Below are positions 7,443 to 13,762 of a DNA stretch of 15,014 bases, piece after piece (position 1 is the first letter of the stretch; every line of letters starts with the position of its first letter). The DNA comes from Deltaproteobacteria bacterium (lineage in GTDB: Bacteria > Desulfobacterota > Desulfobacteria > Desulfobacterales > Desulfatirhabdiaceae). Position numbers and translations under genes: made by a program. The stretch lies in assembly GCA_026388755.1 (NCBI GenBank), contig JAPLJE010000471.1:1-15014 (forward strand). The letters run 5' to 3'. Below the pieces are notes generated by a model. It ran no database searches. It had not been told where the DNA came from and saw only the letters and a list, made by a program, of their open reading frames with translations.

Positions 7443-7477
7443 AAAGGTCCTGCAAGCAATTGCAGGACCTTTTTTTA
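7443..7477 (+). terminator. Intrinsic terminator of dsrC
   Basis: A perfect 12-bp stem (AAAGGTCCTGCA 7443-7454 with TGCAGGACCTTT 7461-7472) around the loop AGCAAT is followed by a run of T to 7476. It lies about 45 bases after the dsrC stop. This is a strong Rho-independent terminator. Confidence 0.93.
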
Positions 7478-7664
7478 TTTAATGAGAAAGGGGATGAATA
7501 CCTGGCACGAAACTGTTCTTGACACCATTCGGGTCAGATGTTACGCAGCAACAGTCAATCAATATTTCTTGTTATTTTCGTCATTTCTTCTTTAAAAGAT
7601 CCCTGAGACCATCGCATGTCCCATCGGATCGAACTGTTTCTCGTCAGTGCATGAGGAGTTCATC
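7478..7664. other. Intergenic stretch between the dsrC terminator and the ferredoxin gene
   Basis: No convincing gene is seen. A short open frame runs over the terminator to 7595, but it has no ribosome binding site and no family-like sequence. There is a TTGACA at 7519-7524 with no good -10 at the right distance, and an AT-rich stretch at about 7560-7600 that may hold the promoter of the ferredoxin/AOR unit. TGAC-A-CC and GGGTCA around 7520-7536 can fold into a small bulged hairpin. Confidence 0.4.
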
Positions 7665-8108
7665 ATGAAGAGGCTTACGGCACCGAGAATGGAACGATGC
7701 ATCGGCTGCCACTCCTGCTCCCTGGCCTGCGCACGGCTGGTGCACAGGCGTCTCTCCTGGAATACGGCTGGGATCCGCATTCGTTCCTCAGGAGGGCTCT
7801 CCACGGGTTTTGAGGCCAGGACCTGCCTGGCGTGCCGACCCGCACCCTGCGCCATGGTCTGTCCCACGGGTGCCTACTCCCAGCGAAAGGTTGGAGGGGT
7901 CGTTGTGAAGAAAACCCTTTGCATAAACTGTGGAGAATGCCAAAAGGCCTGTCCGGTTGATGCGATCTATATCGAACCGGCGGGTGAACCATTTGTCTGC
8001 ATTCACTGTGGCCGCTGTGTGCCCTTCTGTCCGCATGACTGCCTGGAGTTGATGGAACTCGATCCATTGCCGGAGGAAGCGCAGCCCGCGATGGAGGCCG
8101 AGAAATGA
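7665..8108 (+). CDS. Four-cluster ferredoxin, partner of the AOR-family enzyme
   Basis: The 147-residue protein contains four cysteine sets: CIGCHSCSLAC near the N-terminus, CLACRPAPCAMVC in the middle, CINCGECQKAC and CIHCGRCVPFC toward the C-terminus. Sixteen ligands suggest four [4Fe-4S] clusters, as in the DMSO reductase beta/polyferredoxin family. ATG 7665 is chosen over GTG 7647 because GAGGAG (7653-7658) sits six bases before it. The stop overlaps the AOR start (ATGA), so the two products are probably made in step, and this protein likely carries electrons to or from the tungsten enzyme. It could resemble BamC of class II benzoyl-CoA reductases, but small ferredoxins beside AOR genes are common and nothing here proves that substrate. 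Confidence 0.9.
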   Translation: MKRLTAPRMERCIGCHSCSLACARLVHRRLSWNTAGIRIRSSGGLSTGFEARTCLACRPAPCAMVCPTGAYSQRKVGGVVVKKTLCINCGECQKACPVDAIYIEPAGEPFVCIHCGRCVPFCPHDCLELMELDPLPEEAQPAMEAEK

Positions 8109-8668
8109 TCAGGGAATATTTCAGAACGCTCATAGTCGATCTGGCAACCGGCCGGGGCAAGGTGGTGAATGTCGATGGCAGAAATACTGTGGTCGGTGGC
8201 AGCGGGCTTGCCGCCACGCTGTTCAACGCTTACGGCCATGTGGAACGCCCTTGGGACGACCCGCAGCAACCACTGATCTTAGCGGTGGGGCCCCTCACCG
8301 GCTATTTCCCCCTCATGAGCAAGACCGTCTGTGCCTTCAAGTCCCCCTACCATGACCAATACGCCGAGAGTCACGCAGGAGGCCGTTCCGCCCTCGCCCT
8401 GAGGTTTGCCGACCTGGATGCCCTTGTGATCACCGGCAGGGCCGCAAAGCCATCCTGCCTCTCTCTTGGATCGCGTCACCTGGAAGTAAGGGAAGTCCCC
8501 TATCTGTGGGGCATGGATGTCGCAGCCACGGGCAAATACCTGCGTCGGATGTTTGCGGGGTCCGGCCATAGAAGCATCCTTCGGATCGGCCCTGCCGGAT
8601 CAATGTCGATACCTACCGCCATTTCGGACGTCTGGGCGGCGGCGGTGCCATGGGAGTCAAGAACTTAA
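8105..8668 (+). CDS. Aldehyde:ferredoxin oxidoreductase family, 5' fragment
   Basis: The first ~165 residues are the N-terminal domain of an AOR-family tungstopterin enzyme: VDLATGRGKVV, VGGSGLAATL, GPLTGYFPLMSKT, KSPYHDQYAESHAGGRSALAL and, near residue 160, RIGPAG. In intact AORs GPAG is followed by about eight residues and then a segment like NxDxxRxxGRGGxGAVMG. Here those residues are missing and the frame shifts at about 8599, so reading ends at TAA 8666-8668 with a short nonsense tail. The family oxidises aldehydes or reduces acids and acyl thioesters with ferredoxin, in the cytoplasm. The start ATG overlaps the ferredoxin stop. The substrate is unknown. Confidence 0.82.
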   Translation: MIREYFRTLIVDLATGRGKVVNVDGRNTVVGGSGLAATLFNAYGHVERPWDDPQQPLILAVGPLTGYFPLMSKTVCAFKSPYHDQYAESHAGGRSALALRFADLDALVITGRAAKPSCLSLGSRHLEVREVPYLWGMDVAATGKYLRRMFAGSGHRSILRIGPAGSMSIPTAISDVWAAAVPWESRT

Positions 8669-9762
8669 AGGGCATAGTCATTCAGGGGGATGCCGCCTTT
8701 CTCCTGCCGGAGAACCGCAAATACCCCGATCTCTTCCAGGATGTCCATAGCCGGGTAACCCGGACGGACATGATGAGCAAATACCATAATTTCGGTACGG
8801 CCATCAACGTTGCCCTGTTGAATGAACTAAAGTCACTGCCGTGCCGCAACCTGCAGCAGACACATGAACCGGACATCGCTGGCATTACCGGGGAGCGCTT
8901 TGCGGAAGAAACGCTCCTTCGAAACGGCGCCTGTTCGGGATGTCCGGTGGGCTGCATTCACATCGGTTTTGTGAGAGAAAAATATGCGACCGAGAACCAG
9001 TACCTCTATCGCCAGGTTTCCTATGATCACGAGCCGGTATTTGCAGCGGGGTCCATGCTCGGCGTGGCTCAAGCATTCAAGGTTCTTACCCTCATCGACG
9101 CCTGCGAAAAAATGGGACTCGATGTCATGTCCACAGGCGTGGCCCTGGCATGGGCCACGGAAGCCTTTGAAAAAGGGATCATTGGTGTCAAGGAAACCCT
9201 CATGCCCCTGAAAATGGGAGATGCGAATGCCTTTCGGCAGGCCATCTTCAATCTCGGAGCCGGGCTGAACGATTTTTACCGGCTTCTGGGGCAGGGAACC
9301 CTGAAGGCGGCCGAGCATTATGGTGGAGCTGACTTTGCCTGCGTGCTCGGCCAGGAGATGGCCGGATATGCCACCGGAGAAGTCTTCTTTGTTTCCCAGG
9401 CACTCGGCCTGAGGCATTCGCACCTGGATACGGGAGGCTATGCCTACGACCAGAAGGCGGAAGACAAGAACGTGGAAAAAACCGTCGCATTTCTTGTAAA
9501 AGACGAACAGGACAGAGTGTTTCTGACCTCCATGGTAGCCTGCCTCTTTGCACGCAGCATTTACAGCGACGCCCTGCTTTCCGAATGCCTTCATTCCGTG
9601 GGCTACTGCTTTCCGAATGTCTTCATTCCGTGGGCTATGATGGACTGGCGGATAATATCGGGCAGGCGTCACGGCACATCCAAAAGCTTCGATGGCAGAC
9701 CCGCGTGGCTACGGGTTTCGATCCGCGGACCCTCCAGATACCGAAACGATTTTCAGAGGTGA
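8650..9762 (+). CDS. Aldehyde:ferredoxin oxidoreductase family, central fragment
   Basis: Homologous sequence in this frame already begins at about 8599 (INVDTYRHFGRLGG, then GAMGVKNLKGIVI), so ATG 8650 is an internal Met and not a true start. The fragment carries the cluster ligands CSGCPVGC (C95, C98, C102 counted from 8650) and, near residue 298, the SMVACLFAR Cys that fits as the fourth [4Fe-4S] ligand. The DTGGYAYDQK segment is also AOR-like. Correct sequence continues to SVGY at 9605. There a 32-bp direct duplication shifts the frame, and everything after it up to the TGA at 9760-9762 is nonsense. Removing one repeat copy restores the frame into the last fragment. Confidence 0.8.
   Translation: MGVKNLKGIVIQGDAAFLLPENRKYPDLFQDVHSRVTRTDMMSKYHNFGTAINVALLNELKSLPCRNLQQTHEPDIAGITGERFAEETLLRNGACSGCPVGCIHIGFVREKYATENQYLYRQVSYDHEPVFAAGSMLGVAQAFKVLTLIDACEKMGLDVMSTGVALAWATEAFEKGIIGVKETLMPLKMGDANAFRQAIFNLGAGLNDFYRLLGQGTLKAAEHYGGADFACVLGQEMAGYATGEVFFVSQALGLRHSHLDTGGYAYDQKAEDKNVEKTVAFLVKDEQDRVFLTSMVACLFARSIYSDALLSECLHSVGYCFPNVFIPWAMMDWRIISGRRHGTSKSFDGRPAWLRVSIRGPSRYRNDFQR
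9574..9637 (+). repeat. 32-bp tandem duplication inside the AOR gene
   Basis: Bases 9574-9605 and 9606-9637 are the same 32-base unit (begins CTGCTTTCCGAATG, ends TTCCGTGGGCTA), with one difference, GCC in copy 1 and GTC in copy 2. Thirty-two is not a multiple of three, so the duplication alone breaks the gene. The sequence after copy 2 joins in frame to copy 1 if one unit is removed. Confidence 0.95.
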
Positions 9763-9860
9763 CCACGTGGAAAGGCCCGGTTGACCCTGTATTCCTTCAG
9801 GCCCTCAAGGGCGCTTACGCAGAGCGTATTCTGGATCTGGCAAAGGACAATGAAGTTTGA
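9606..9860 (+). pseudogene. Aldehyde:ferredoxin oxidoreductase family, 3' fragment
   Basis: After the duplication, the AOR C-terminus continues in this frame (GYDGLADNIGQASRHIQK, then PKRFSEVTTWKGPVDPVF and a final ERILDLAKDNEV). It has no start of its own and would be expressed only if the upstream frame were intact. With one repeat copy removed and about 25 bases restored near 8599, the whole AOR would be about 582 codons, close to the usual family length of around 600. The TGA stop overlaps the TTG start of the next gene. Confidence 0.78.
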
Positions 9861-10918
9861 TTCTATTCCGGCTGATTCTGCTCATTCCGGCGCTGCTGTT
9901 TTTCCCGTTCACTTTCTGCCAGGGAGAGGATGGCACAGCGCCGGCCTCGTCCATTCAGAATCCTGCCAACGCAGCCACATTCGGTTCCCGGATCATTCAA
10001 TCATCTCTCTGGACACCCGAAGAATTGATGGGAAAGCCAGAAGATAAAATTGCGGTTCGGCTGACGGCATCTTTCAATGGAAATCTGCCTCAGCGAAAGA
10101 TTCCTGTAAATATCCAAGCGCCACTGAGCCCGGAATTGCAGAACTCCATAAGACGCGTGGCGCCGATTAACGGAATAAAAGTCATTGCGCTGACCTTTGA
10201 TCTCTGTGAATCGGCTACCGAAAAATCCGGCTATGACGCCGAGATTGTCAATTATTTAAGGGAAAACAGTGTAAAGGCGACGTTCTTTGCCGGAGGGAAA
10301 TGGATGCTTTCGCATCCTGACAAAACCATGCAACTGATGACAGACCCGCTTTTCGAAGTCGGCAATCATTCCTGGAGCCATGCCAATTTCCGGACGATTG
10401 ATTCCGGTCGCATGGATGCGCAGATCCTTTGGACCCAGGCTCAATATGAGTTGTTTCGGGAAACGCTTCGGGAAAGAGTGATTGCAAAACAGATCGACCC
10501 GTCGGAAATGAACAAGATTCCAAAAACGCCATTGGTTTTCCGGTTTCCGTACGGCGCATGCAGCCCCATCGCTTTGGATAAGCTCAAGTATTTCGGTCTG
10601 CCCGCAATCCAGTGGGACATTGTTACCGGAGACCCTGCAAGGGGACGCTCCCCCACGGAGATAGCCCAGGTGATTTTACAGAAGATCCGGCCTGGCGCCA
10701 TCATCATTTGCCATGCGAATGGACGGGGATACGGGACTGCTGCGTCGCTGCCCCTTTTTGTAACGAAACTGCGCGCGCGGGGATATGATTTCGTGACGGT
10801 CAGCGAACTCTTGACCCATGGCCCGGCGGTTTCCCATAAGGAATGCTATGAACTCATGCCAGGGGATAATCGCCGTTATGACAGAACAGCCGGGATGAAA
10901 CAGAGTGACCATCGCTGA
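9857..10918 (+). CDS. Secreted polysaccharide deacetylase-like protein (NodB fold)
   Basis: The 353-residue protein starts with a hydrophobic signal-like segment (MILFRLILLIPALLFFPFTF), so it is probably exported. The NodB domain runs from about residue 110 to 320: ALTFDLCES (D115), NHSWSHANF (H171 and H175), RFPYGA (R229) and IICHANGRGYGT. In classical members the first motif is TFDDG, where the first Asp is the catalytic base and the second binds metal; here the second is Leu (L116), so the metal site is altered. It may hydrolyse N-acetyl groups on cell-wall or surface sugars, or use another substrate. TTG 9857 is taken as start because the frame opens there, overlaps the AOR stop and gives a complete signal peptide; AAGGA lies about ten bases upstream. 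Confidence 0.85.
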   Translation: MILFRLILLIPALLFFPFTFCQGEDGTAPASSIQNPANAATFGSRIIQSSLWTPEELMGKPEDKIAVRLTASFNGNLPQRKIPVNIQAPLSPELQNSIRRVAPINGIKVIALTFDLCESATEKSGYDAEIVNYLRENSVKATFFAGGKWMLSHPDKTMQLMTDPLFEVGNHSWSHANFRTIDSGRMDAQILWTQAQYELFRETLRERVIAKQIDPSEMNKIPKTPLVFRFPYGACSPIALDKLKYFGLPAIQWDIVTGDPARGRSPTEIAQVILQKIRPGAIIICHANGRGYGTAASLPLFVTKLRARGYDFVTVSELLTHGPAVSHKECYELMPGDNRRYDRTAGMKQSDHR

Positions 10919-11411
10919 AAAGCCATTTTCGGGAAAGCATTACTGTCTGGCCTCATGCGAACTGCAGTTGACGACAGATCAAAATGCCCGATCAATCAGC
11001 AAGGCGCTGGCATCCATAGATCCATGGCGTTGTTTGGGTTACACGGAAGAGGGCCTTTTTCGCTATCTGATACGATCTGATCCATCCCTGAATCGGTATG
11101 CAGTTGTCGTCTGCCGAGAGACGGCTGGCGTGGTCTGTATTCGGTATCCCTGGCTTCGGGGGCCGTATCTCGAGCTGCTGGCTGTTTTTCCCTCACAGCA
11201 GGGCAGGGGCATCGGCCGGGAGATTATCGGCTGGATGGCAGCTGAATGCCCAGGGGCGTCAAACAGCATTTGGACGACGGCTTCTTCATTTAATACGCTG
11301 GCGCTTGCGTTTTACAAGGGCCTCGGGTTTGCCGAGATCGCGGATTTGCCGGATCTTGTGGCAGGCGGTTATTGTGAAATTTTACTTCGAAAGACGCTGA
11401 AATGCCCTTGA
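10905..11411 (+). CDS. GNAT-family N-acetyltransferase
   Basis: The 168-residue protein has the acetyl-CoA-binding motif QGRGIGREI (residues 99-107) after a beta-strand YLELLAVFPS, and the later NTLALAFYKGLGFAEI segment, which is the typical GNAT C-terminal part. It would transfer an acetyl group from acetyl-CoA to an unknown amine. GTG 10905 is the likely start; it overlaps the end of the deacetylase gene by 14 bases. The gene also overlaps the next methyltransferase gene by ten bases, so the three are probably translated as one unit. Confidence 0.82.
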   Translation: MTIAEKPFSGKHYCLASCELQLTTDQNARSISKALASIDPWRCLGYTEEGLFRYLIRSDPSLNRYAVVVCRETAGVVCIRYPWLRGPYLELLAVFPSQQGRGIGREIIGWMAAECPGASNSIWTTASSFNTLALAFYKGLGFAEIADLPDLVAGGYCEILLRKTLKCP

Positions 11412-11995
11412 GCGATTATTATGAAATCCATGCCGTTGATTACCACGATAAGACCTTTGCAGCGGATCCATCCATTTTTTTATTCCCATTTGTTCAGTTT
11501 CTCCCCCCTCAACCGCGAATCCTGGATATCGGCTGTGGTTCGGGTCGGGATTTGCTCTGGCTGAAACAGCGTGGATTCGAACCCACCGGATTTGAACGTT
11601 CCGCCTCGCTGGCGGAGCTGGCCAGAAGCCACACCGGGTGTCCGGTCATTGAAGGGGATCTGGAGAACTTTGATTTTTCGACGGGCTCATGGAATGCCGT
11701 CATGCTGGTCGGGTCTCTGGTCCATATTCCCCATGAGCAGTTTCTTTCAACGATTCAAAAAATGCTCTCCGGTTTCTCTTCTCTCTGTGTGATGCTGCTG
11801 ACGTTGAAAGAAGGCAACGGCAAAATTCACTGTGCGGACGGCAGAACTTTTTATCTCTGGAACGATATAGTCCTCAGGGAAATATTTGCGAGCCTGAAAC
11901 TGGAAATAGCATCTTTTTTCAGAAATGTATCCGCTATCGGGAGCAATGAAGTATGGCTGGGATATGTCTTGAAAAATAAGAATTTGAAATTTTGA
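11402..11995 (+). CDS. Class I SAM-dependent methyltransferase
   Basis: The 197-residue protein shows motif I ILDIGCGSGRD at residues 40-50, an acidic turn about 20 residues on (GFERS), EGDLENFDF as the next Rossmann element, and MLVGSLVHIPHEQF as the post-motif region of the Methyltransf_11/25 type. The target is not evident. It starts inside the last codons of the GNAT gene. The two may act together on a small molecule, but this rests on position only. Confidence 0.85.
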   Translation: MPLSDYYEIHAVDYHDKTFAADPSIFLFPFVQFLPPQPRILDIGCGSGRDLLWLKQRGFEPTGFERSASLAELARSHTGCPVIEGDLENFDFSTGSWNAVMLVGSLVHIPHEQFLSTIQKMLSGFSSLCVMLLTLKEGNGKIHCADGRTFYLWNDIVLREIFASLKLEIASFFRNVSAIGSNEVWLGYVLKNKNLKF

Positions 11996-12059
11996 TCGAA
12001 TTGTTTTACCGTAAAGATGATGGAAAATCAGTTATGCTATGAAAATATTCAGGAAAAAA

Positions 12060-12458
12060 ATGAAAATTCTCAATGTAAAGTCCAGATCCCGGGATGAATT
12101 CATTGCTATCACCGAAGAAATTCAACAGGTGGTGTCTTCTGCAGGAGTTATAGAAAATGGCTATTGCATCCTGTTTGTTCCCCATACCACGGCAGGCATC
12201 ACCATCAATGAAAGCGCTGATCCCAGCGTCAAATCTGATATTCTGATGATGTTGAACGCACTGATTCCACGGGAAGCCGGATATCGCCATCTGGAGGGAA
12301 ATTCGGCGGCTCATGTAAAATCGACGCTGATTGGCGTATCGCAACTGGTGGCGATTGTACATAACCGGCTGGAACTGGGTACCTGGCAGGGAATATTTTT
12401 CTGCGAATTCGACGGTCCCCGCAACCGTAAGGTGCATATTCATCTATTTGATTCATAA
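12060..12458 (+). CDS. yjbQ: YjbQ/UPF0047 family protein
   Basis: The 132-residue protein matches the YjbQ family across its length: SRDEFIAITEEI at the start, the signature HTTAGITINESADPSV, then HLEGNSAAHVKSTLIG, and WQGIFFCEFDGPRNRKV at the end. Family members form compact trimers and have been linked to thiamine-phosphate synthase activity when overproduced, but the physiological role is unclear. ATG 12060 is preferred over ATG 12039 since AGGA (12051-12054) precedes it and the protein then begins MKILNVKS as relatives do. The gene stands alone with 64 bases before it. Confidence 0.92.
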   Translation: MKILNVKSRSRDEFIAITEEIQQVVSSAGVIENGYCILFVPHTTAGITINESADPSVKSDILMMLNALIPREAGYRHLEGNSAAHVKSTLIGVSQLVAIVHNRLELGTWQGIFFCEFDGPRNRKVHIHLFDS

Positions 12459-12543
12459 ATTGTATGTTGGCGATGCGGCGCCATCTGATCGATCCGGAAG
12501 CTTGAGTTGCTTCCCAGGATTTTACGTTGGAGGCTCATTTTTT

Positions 12544-12999
12544 ATGTCCCAATTTGATGAAAAGGATAAAGAAATCCTGAACCGCATACAGTCTGATTTC
12601 CCGGTCACGCCGCGGCCTATTCTGGCTATTGCGGAAGATCTGGGTTTGACGGAAAAGGCGGTTATCGAAAGCGTAACCCGTTTGAAAGATTCCGGCATCA
12701 TTCGAAGAATTGGCGGAAATATCGTGCCCGGTAAGATCGGTTTTGTAAGCACGCTTTGCGCTGCAAAAGTTCCGGTAGATAAAATTGACGATTTTGCCCG
12801 GCTGGTTAATCAATTTCCAGGTGTGACCCATAATTATCAACGGGATGACGAATTCAATATCTGGTTCACCTTTATTGCGCCTTCCATGGCTGAAATCGAA
12901 GAAAACCTGAAAGTCATATCCCGGACAACGGGTATTACCGATATATTGAACCTGCCAGCAACGAATGTATACAAGATCAAAGCGCAGTTTGATATATGA
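12544..12999 (+). CDS. Siroheme decarboxylase subunit (AhbA/AhbB, Lrp/AsnC-like)
   Basis: The 151-residue protein has an N-terminal winged-helix part (residues 5-60; EKDKEILNRIQSDFP then LKDSGIIRRIGGNI) and a C-terminal Lrp-type domain with THNYQRDDEFNIWFTF (H96, Y98, R100). That motif marks the AhbA/AhbB and NirD/L/G/H siroheme decarboxylases rather than transcription regulators of the AsnC family. The enzyme removes two acetate carboxyls from siroheme to give 12,18-didecarboxysiroheme, a step of the haem route used by sulfate reducers. GGAGG (12529-12533) precedes ATG 12544 by ten bases. The same frame is open upstream into yjbQ, so a longer call is possible but not supported. The enzyme is normally two related subunits; no second one is seen here. 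Confidence 0.87.
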   Translation: MSQFDEKDKEILNRIQSDFPVTPRPILAIAEDLGLTEKAVIESVTRLKDSGIIRRIGGNIVPGKIGFVSTLCAAKVPVDKIDDFARLVNQFPGVTHNYQRDDEFNIWFTFIAPSMAEIEENLKVISRTTGITDILNLPATNVYKIKAQFDI

Positions 13000-13030
13000 A
13001 AGGGGTTGTGGGGGTAAGGAGGGCATATTC

Positions 13031-13087
13031 ATGGAAGCCCCTCATGATCAACGGGTTGCTCGCCCCATGCATGAAAATGTAGAGTGA
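13031..13087 (+). CDS. 18-codon ORF with strong ribosome binding site
   Basis: AAGGAGGG (13016-13023) stands seven bases before ATG 13031, a better ribosome binding site than most genes here have, but the frame ends after 18 codons (MEAPHDQRVARPMHENVE). I do not recognise the peptide. It could be a small protein, a leader, or the first codons of a gene whose body is missing, given that neighbouring genes have lost internal segments. It follows the siroheme decarboxylase gene by 31 bases. Confidence 0.3.
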   Translation: MEAPHDQRVARPMHENVE

Positions 13088-13121
13088 CGGTTCACTATTT
13101 ACGCTTCATGAAGTATTTACA

Positions 13122-13592
13122 ATGAATGATATCTGTGTAGCGCTGGTCATTTTTCGATCTTCGGTCGGGCGGATCTGCGACAATCTGGATCGGATGGTGC
13201 AGTGGGTATGCATGGCCGGGCAGGCCGGAGCTGATGTGGTGTGCTTTCCTGAAATGAACATTTCCGGTTACAGTGCCCAGTCCGCCGCTATCATGAAACC
13301 CGAACGGATACCGGGTACGACAAGTGACAGTCTGTCCTCGCTGGCAAAAGGGGAAAAAATTGCCGTCCTTGCCGGAATGGCCGAAATAGACGGTGCGGGC
13401 CATTTGTATGCCAGCCATATTCTGGCAACTCCGGACGGCCTGATTGAGGTTTATCGAAAACTGCATATTCCCCCGCCAGAGCAGGGAATATTTTCACCGG
13501 CCGGTCAGGTTCCGATATTCCCCATCAAAGGGGTGTTGTGCGGGGTCCAGTTGTGTTATGATACCCATTTCCCGGAATTGCCCTGGCCATAG
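13122..13592 (+). CDS. Carbon-nitrogen hydrolase (nitrilase superfamily), 5' fragment
   Basis: The 156-residue reading frame contains the whole catalytic triad of the nitrilase superfamily: E44 in FPEMNISGY, K113 in YRKLHIPPPEQG and C145 in QLCYDTHFPEL. Members hydrolyse amides or nitriles, such as deaminated glutathione, N-carbamoyl amines or omega-amides; the substrate here is unknown. Family proteins are about 260-280 residues, but this frame ends shortly after FPEL at a TAG because coding sequence is missing and the frame shifts. ATG 13122 has only a weak ribosome binding site. Confidence 0.85.
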   Translation: MNDICVALVIFRSSVGRICDNLDRMVQWVCMAGQAGADVVCFPEMNISGYSAQSAAIMKPERIPGTTSDSLSSLAKGEKIAVLAGMAEIDGAGHLYASHILATPDGLIEVYRKLHIPPPEQGIFSPAGQVPIFPIKGVLCGVQLCYDTHFPELPWP

Positions 13593-13762
13593 GGTCGGAT
13601 TGCCATCTCCTGGAAAAAGACATCGGTGGGAATGAAAGCCTGCTGCTGATTCACCTGAAAGCCGAAAGCCAAGCTTCTGTCCGGAATCACCGGATGCGGT
13701 ATTTTATTCCGAATAGAAGGCCAGAGTTATATCGTTCACTTTATGTGGAGGAATCCAGATGA
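13577..13762 (+). pseudogene. Carbon-nitrogen hydrolase, 3' fragment
   Basis: In another frame, sequence from about 13580 reads ALAIGSDCHLLEKDIGGNES and ends with RNHRMRYFIPNRRPELY, which is the normal C-terminal part of the same hydrolase (ALAIGPDG and NHRMRYFxPxRRPxLY in relatives). About 60 residues that should lie between FPEL and this segment are absent. The stop TGA 13760-13762 overlaps the ATG of the next gene, so in the intact locus the two were translationally coupled. Confidence 0.78.

Noticed and set aside
7407..7595. 62-codon frame after dsrC
   Set aside because: It runs through the dsrC intrinsic terminator, has no ribosome binding site and reads as low-quality sequence.
8833..9672. 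279-codon open frame on the minus strand
   Set aside because: It is antisense to the AOR gene, whose reading frame has recognisable cluster ligands; a long shadow frame is expected with this base composition.
9574..9762. Programmed frameshift or Sec readthrough in the AOR (the central fragment ends at TGA 9760)
   Set aside because: The sequence before that TGA is nonsense caused by the 32-bp duplication, and nothing AOR-like follows the TGA in that frame.
12496..12514. Hairpin GGAAGC/GCTTCC after yjbQ as a terminator
   Set aside because: The stem has only six pairs and no T-run follows; it could form but is not convincing.
13590..13592. Stop codon in the C-N hydrolase as a recoded (pyrrolysine) TAG
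   Set aside because: Downstream homology is in another frame and a conserved internal segment is missing, so readthrough would not repair it.
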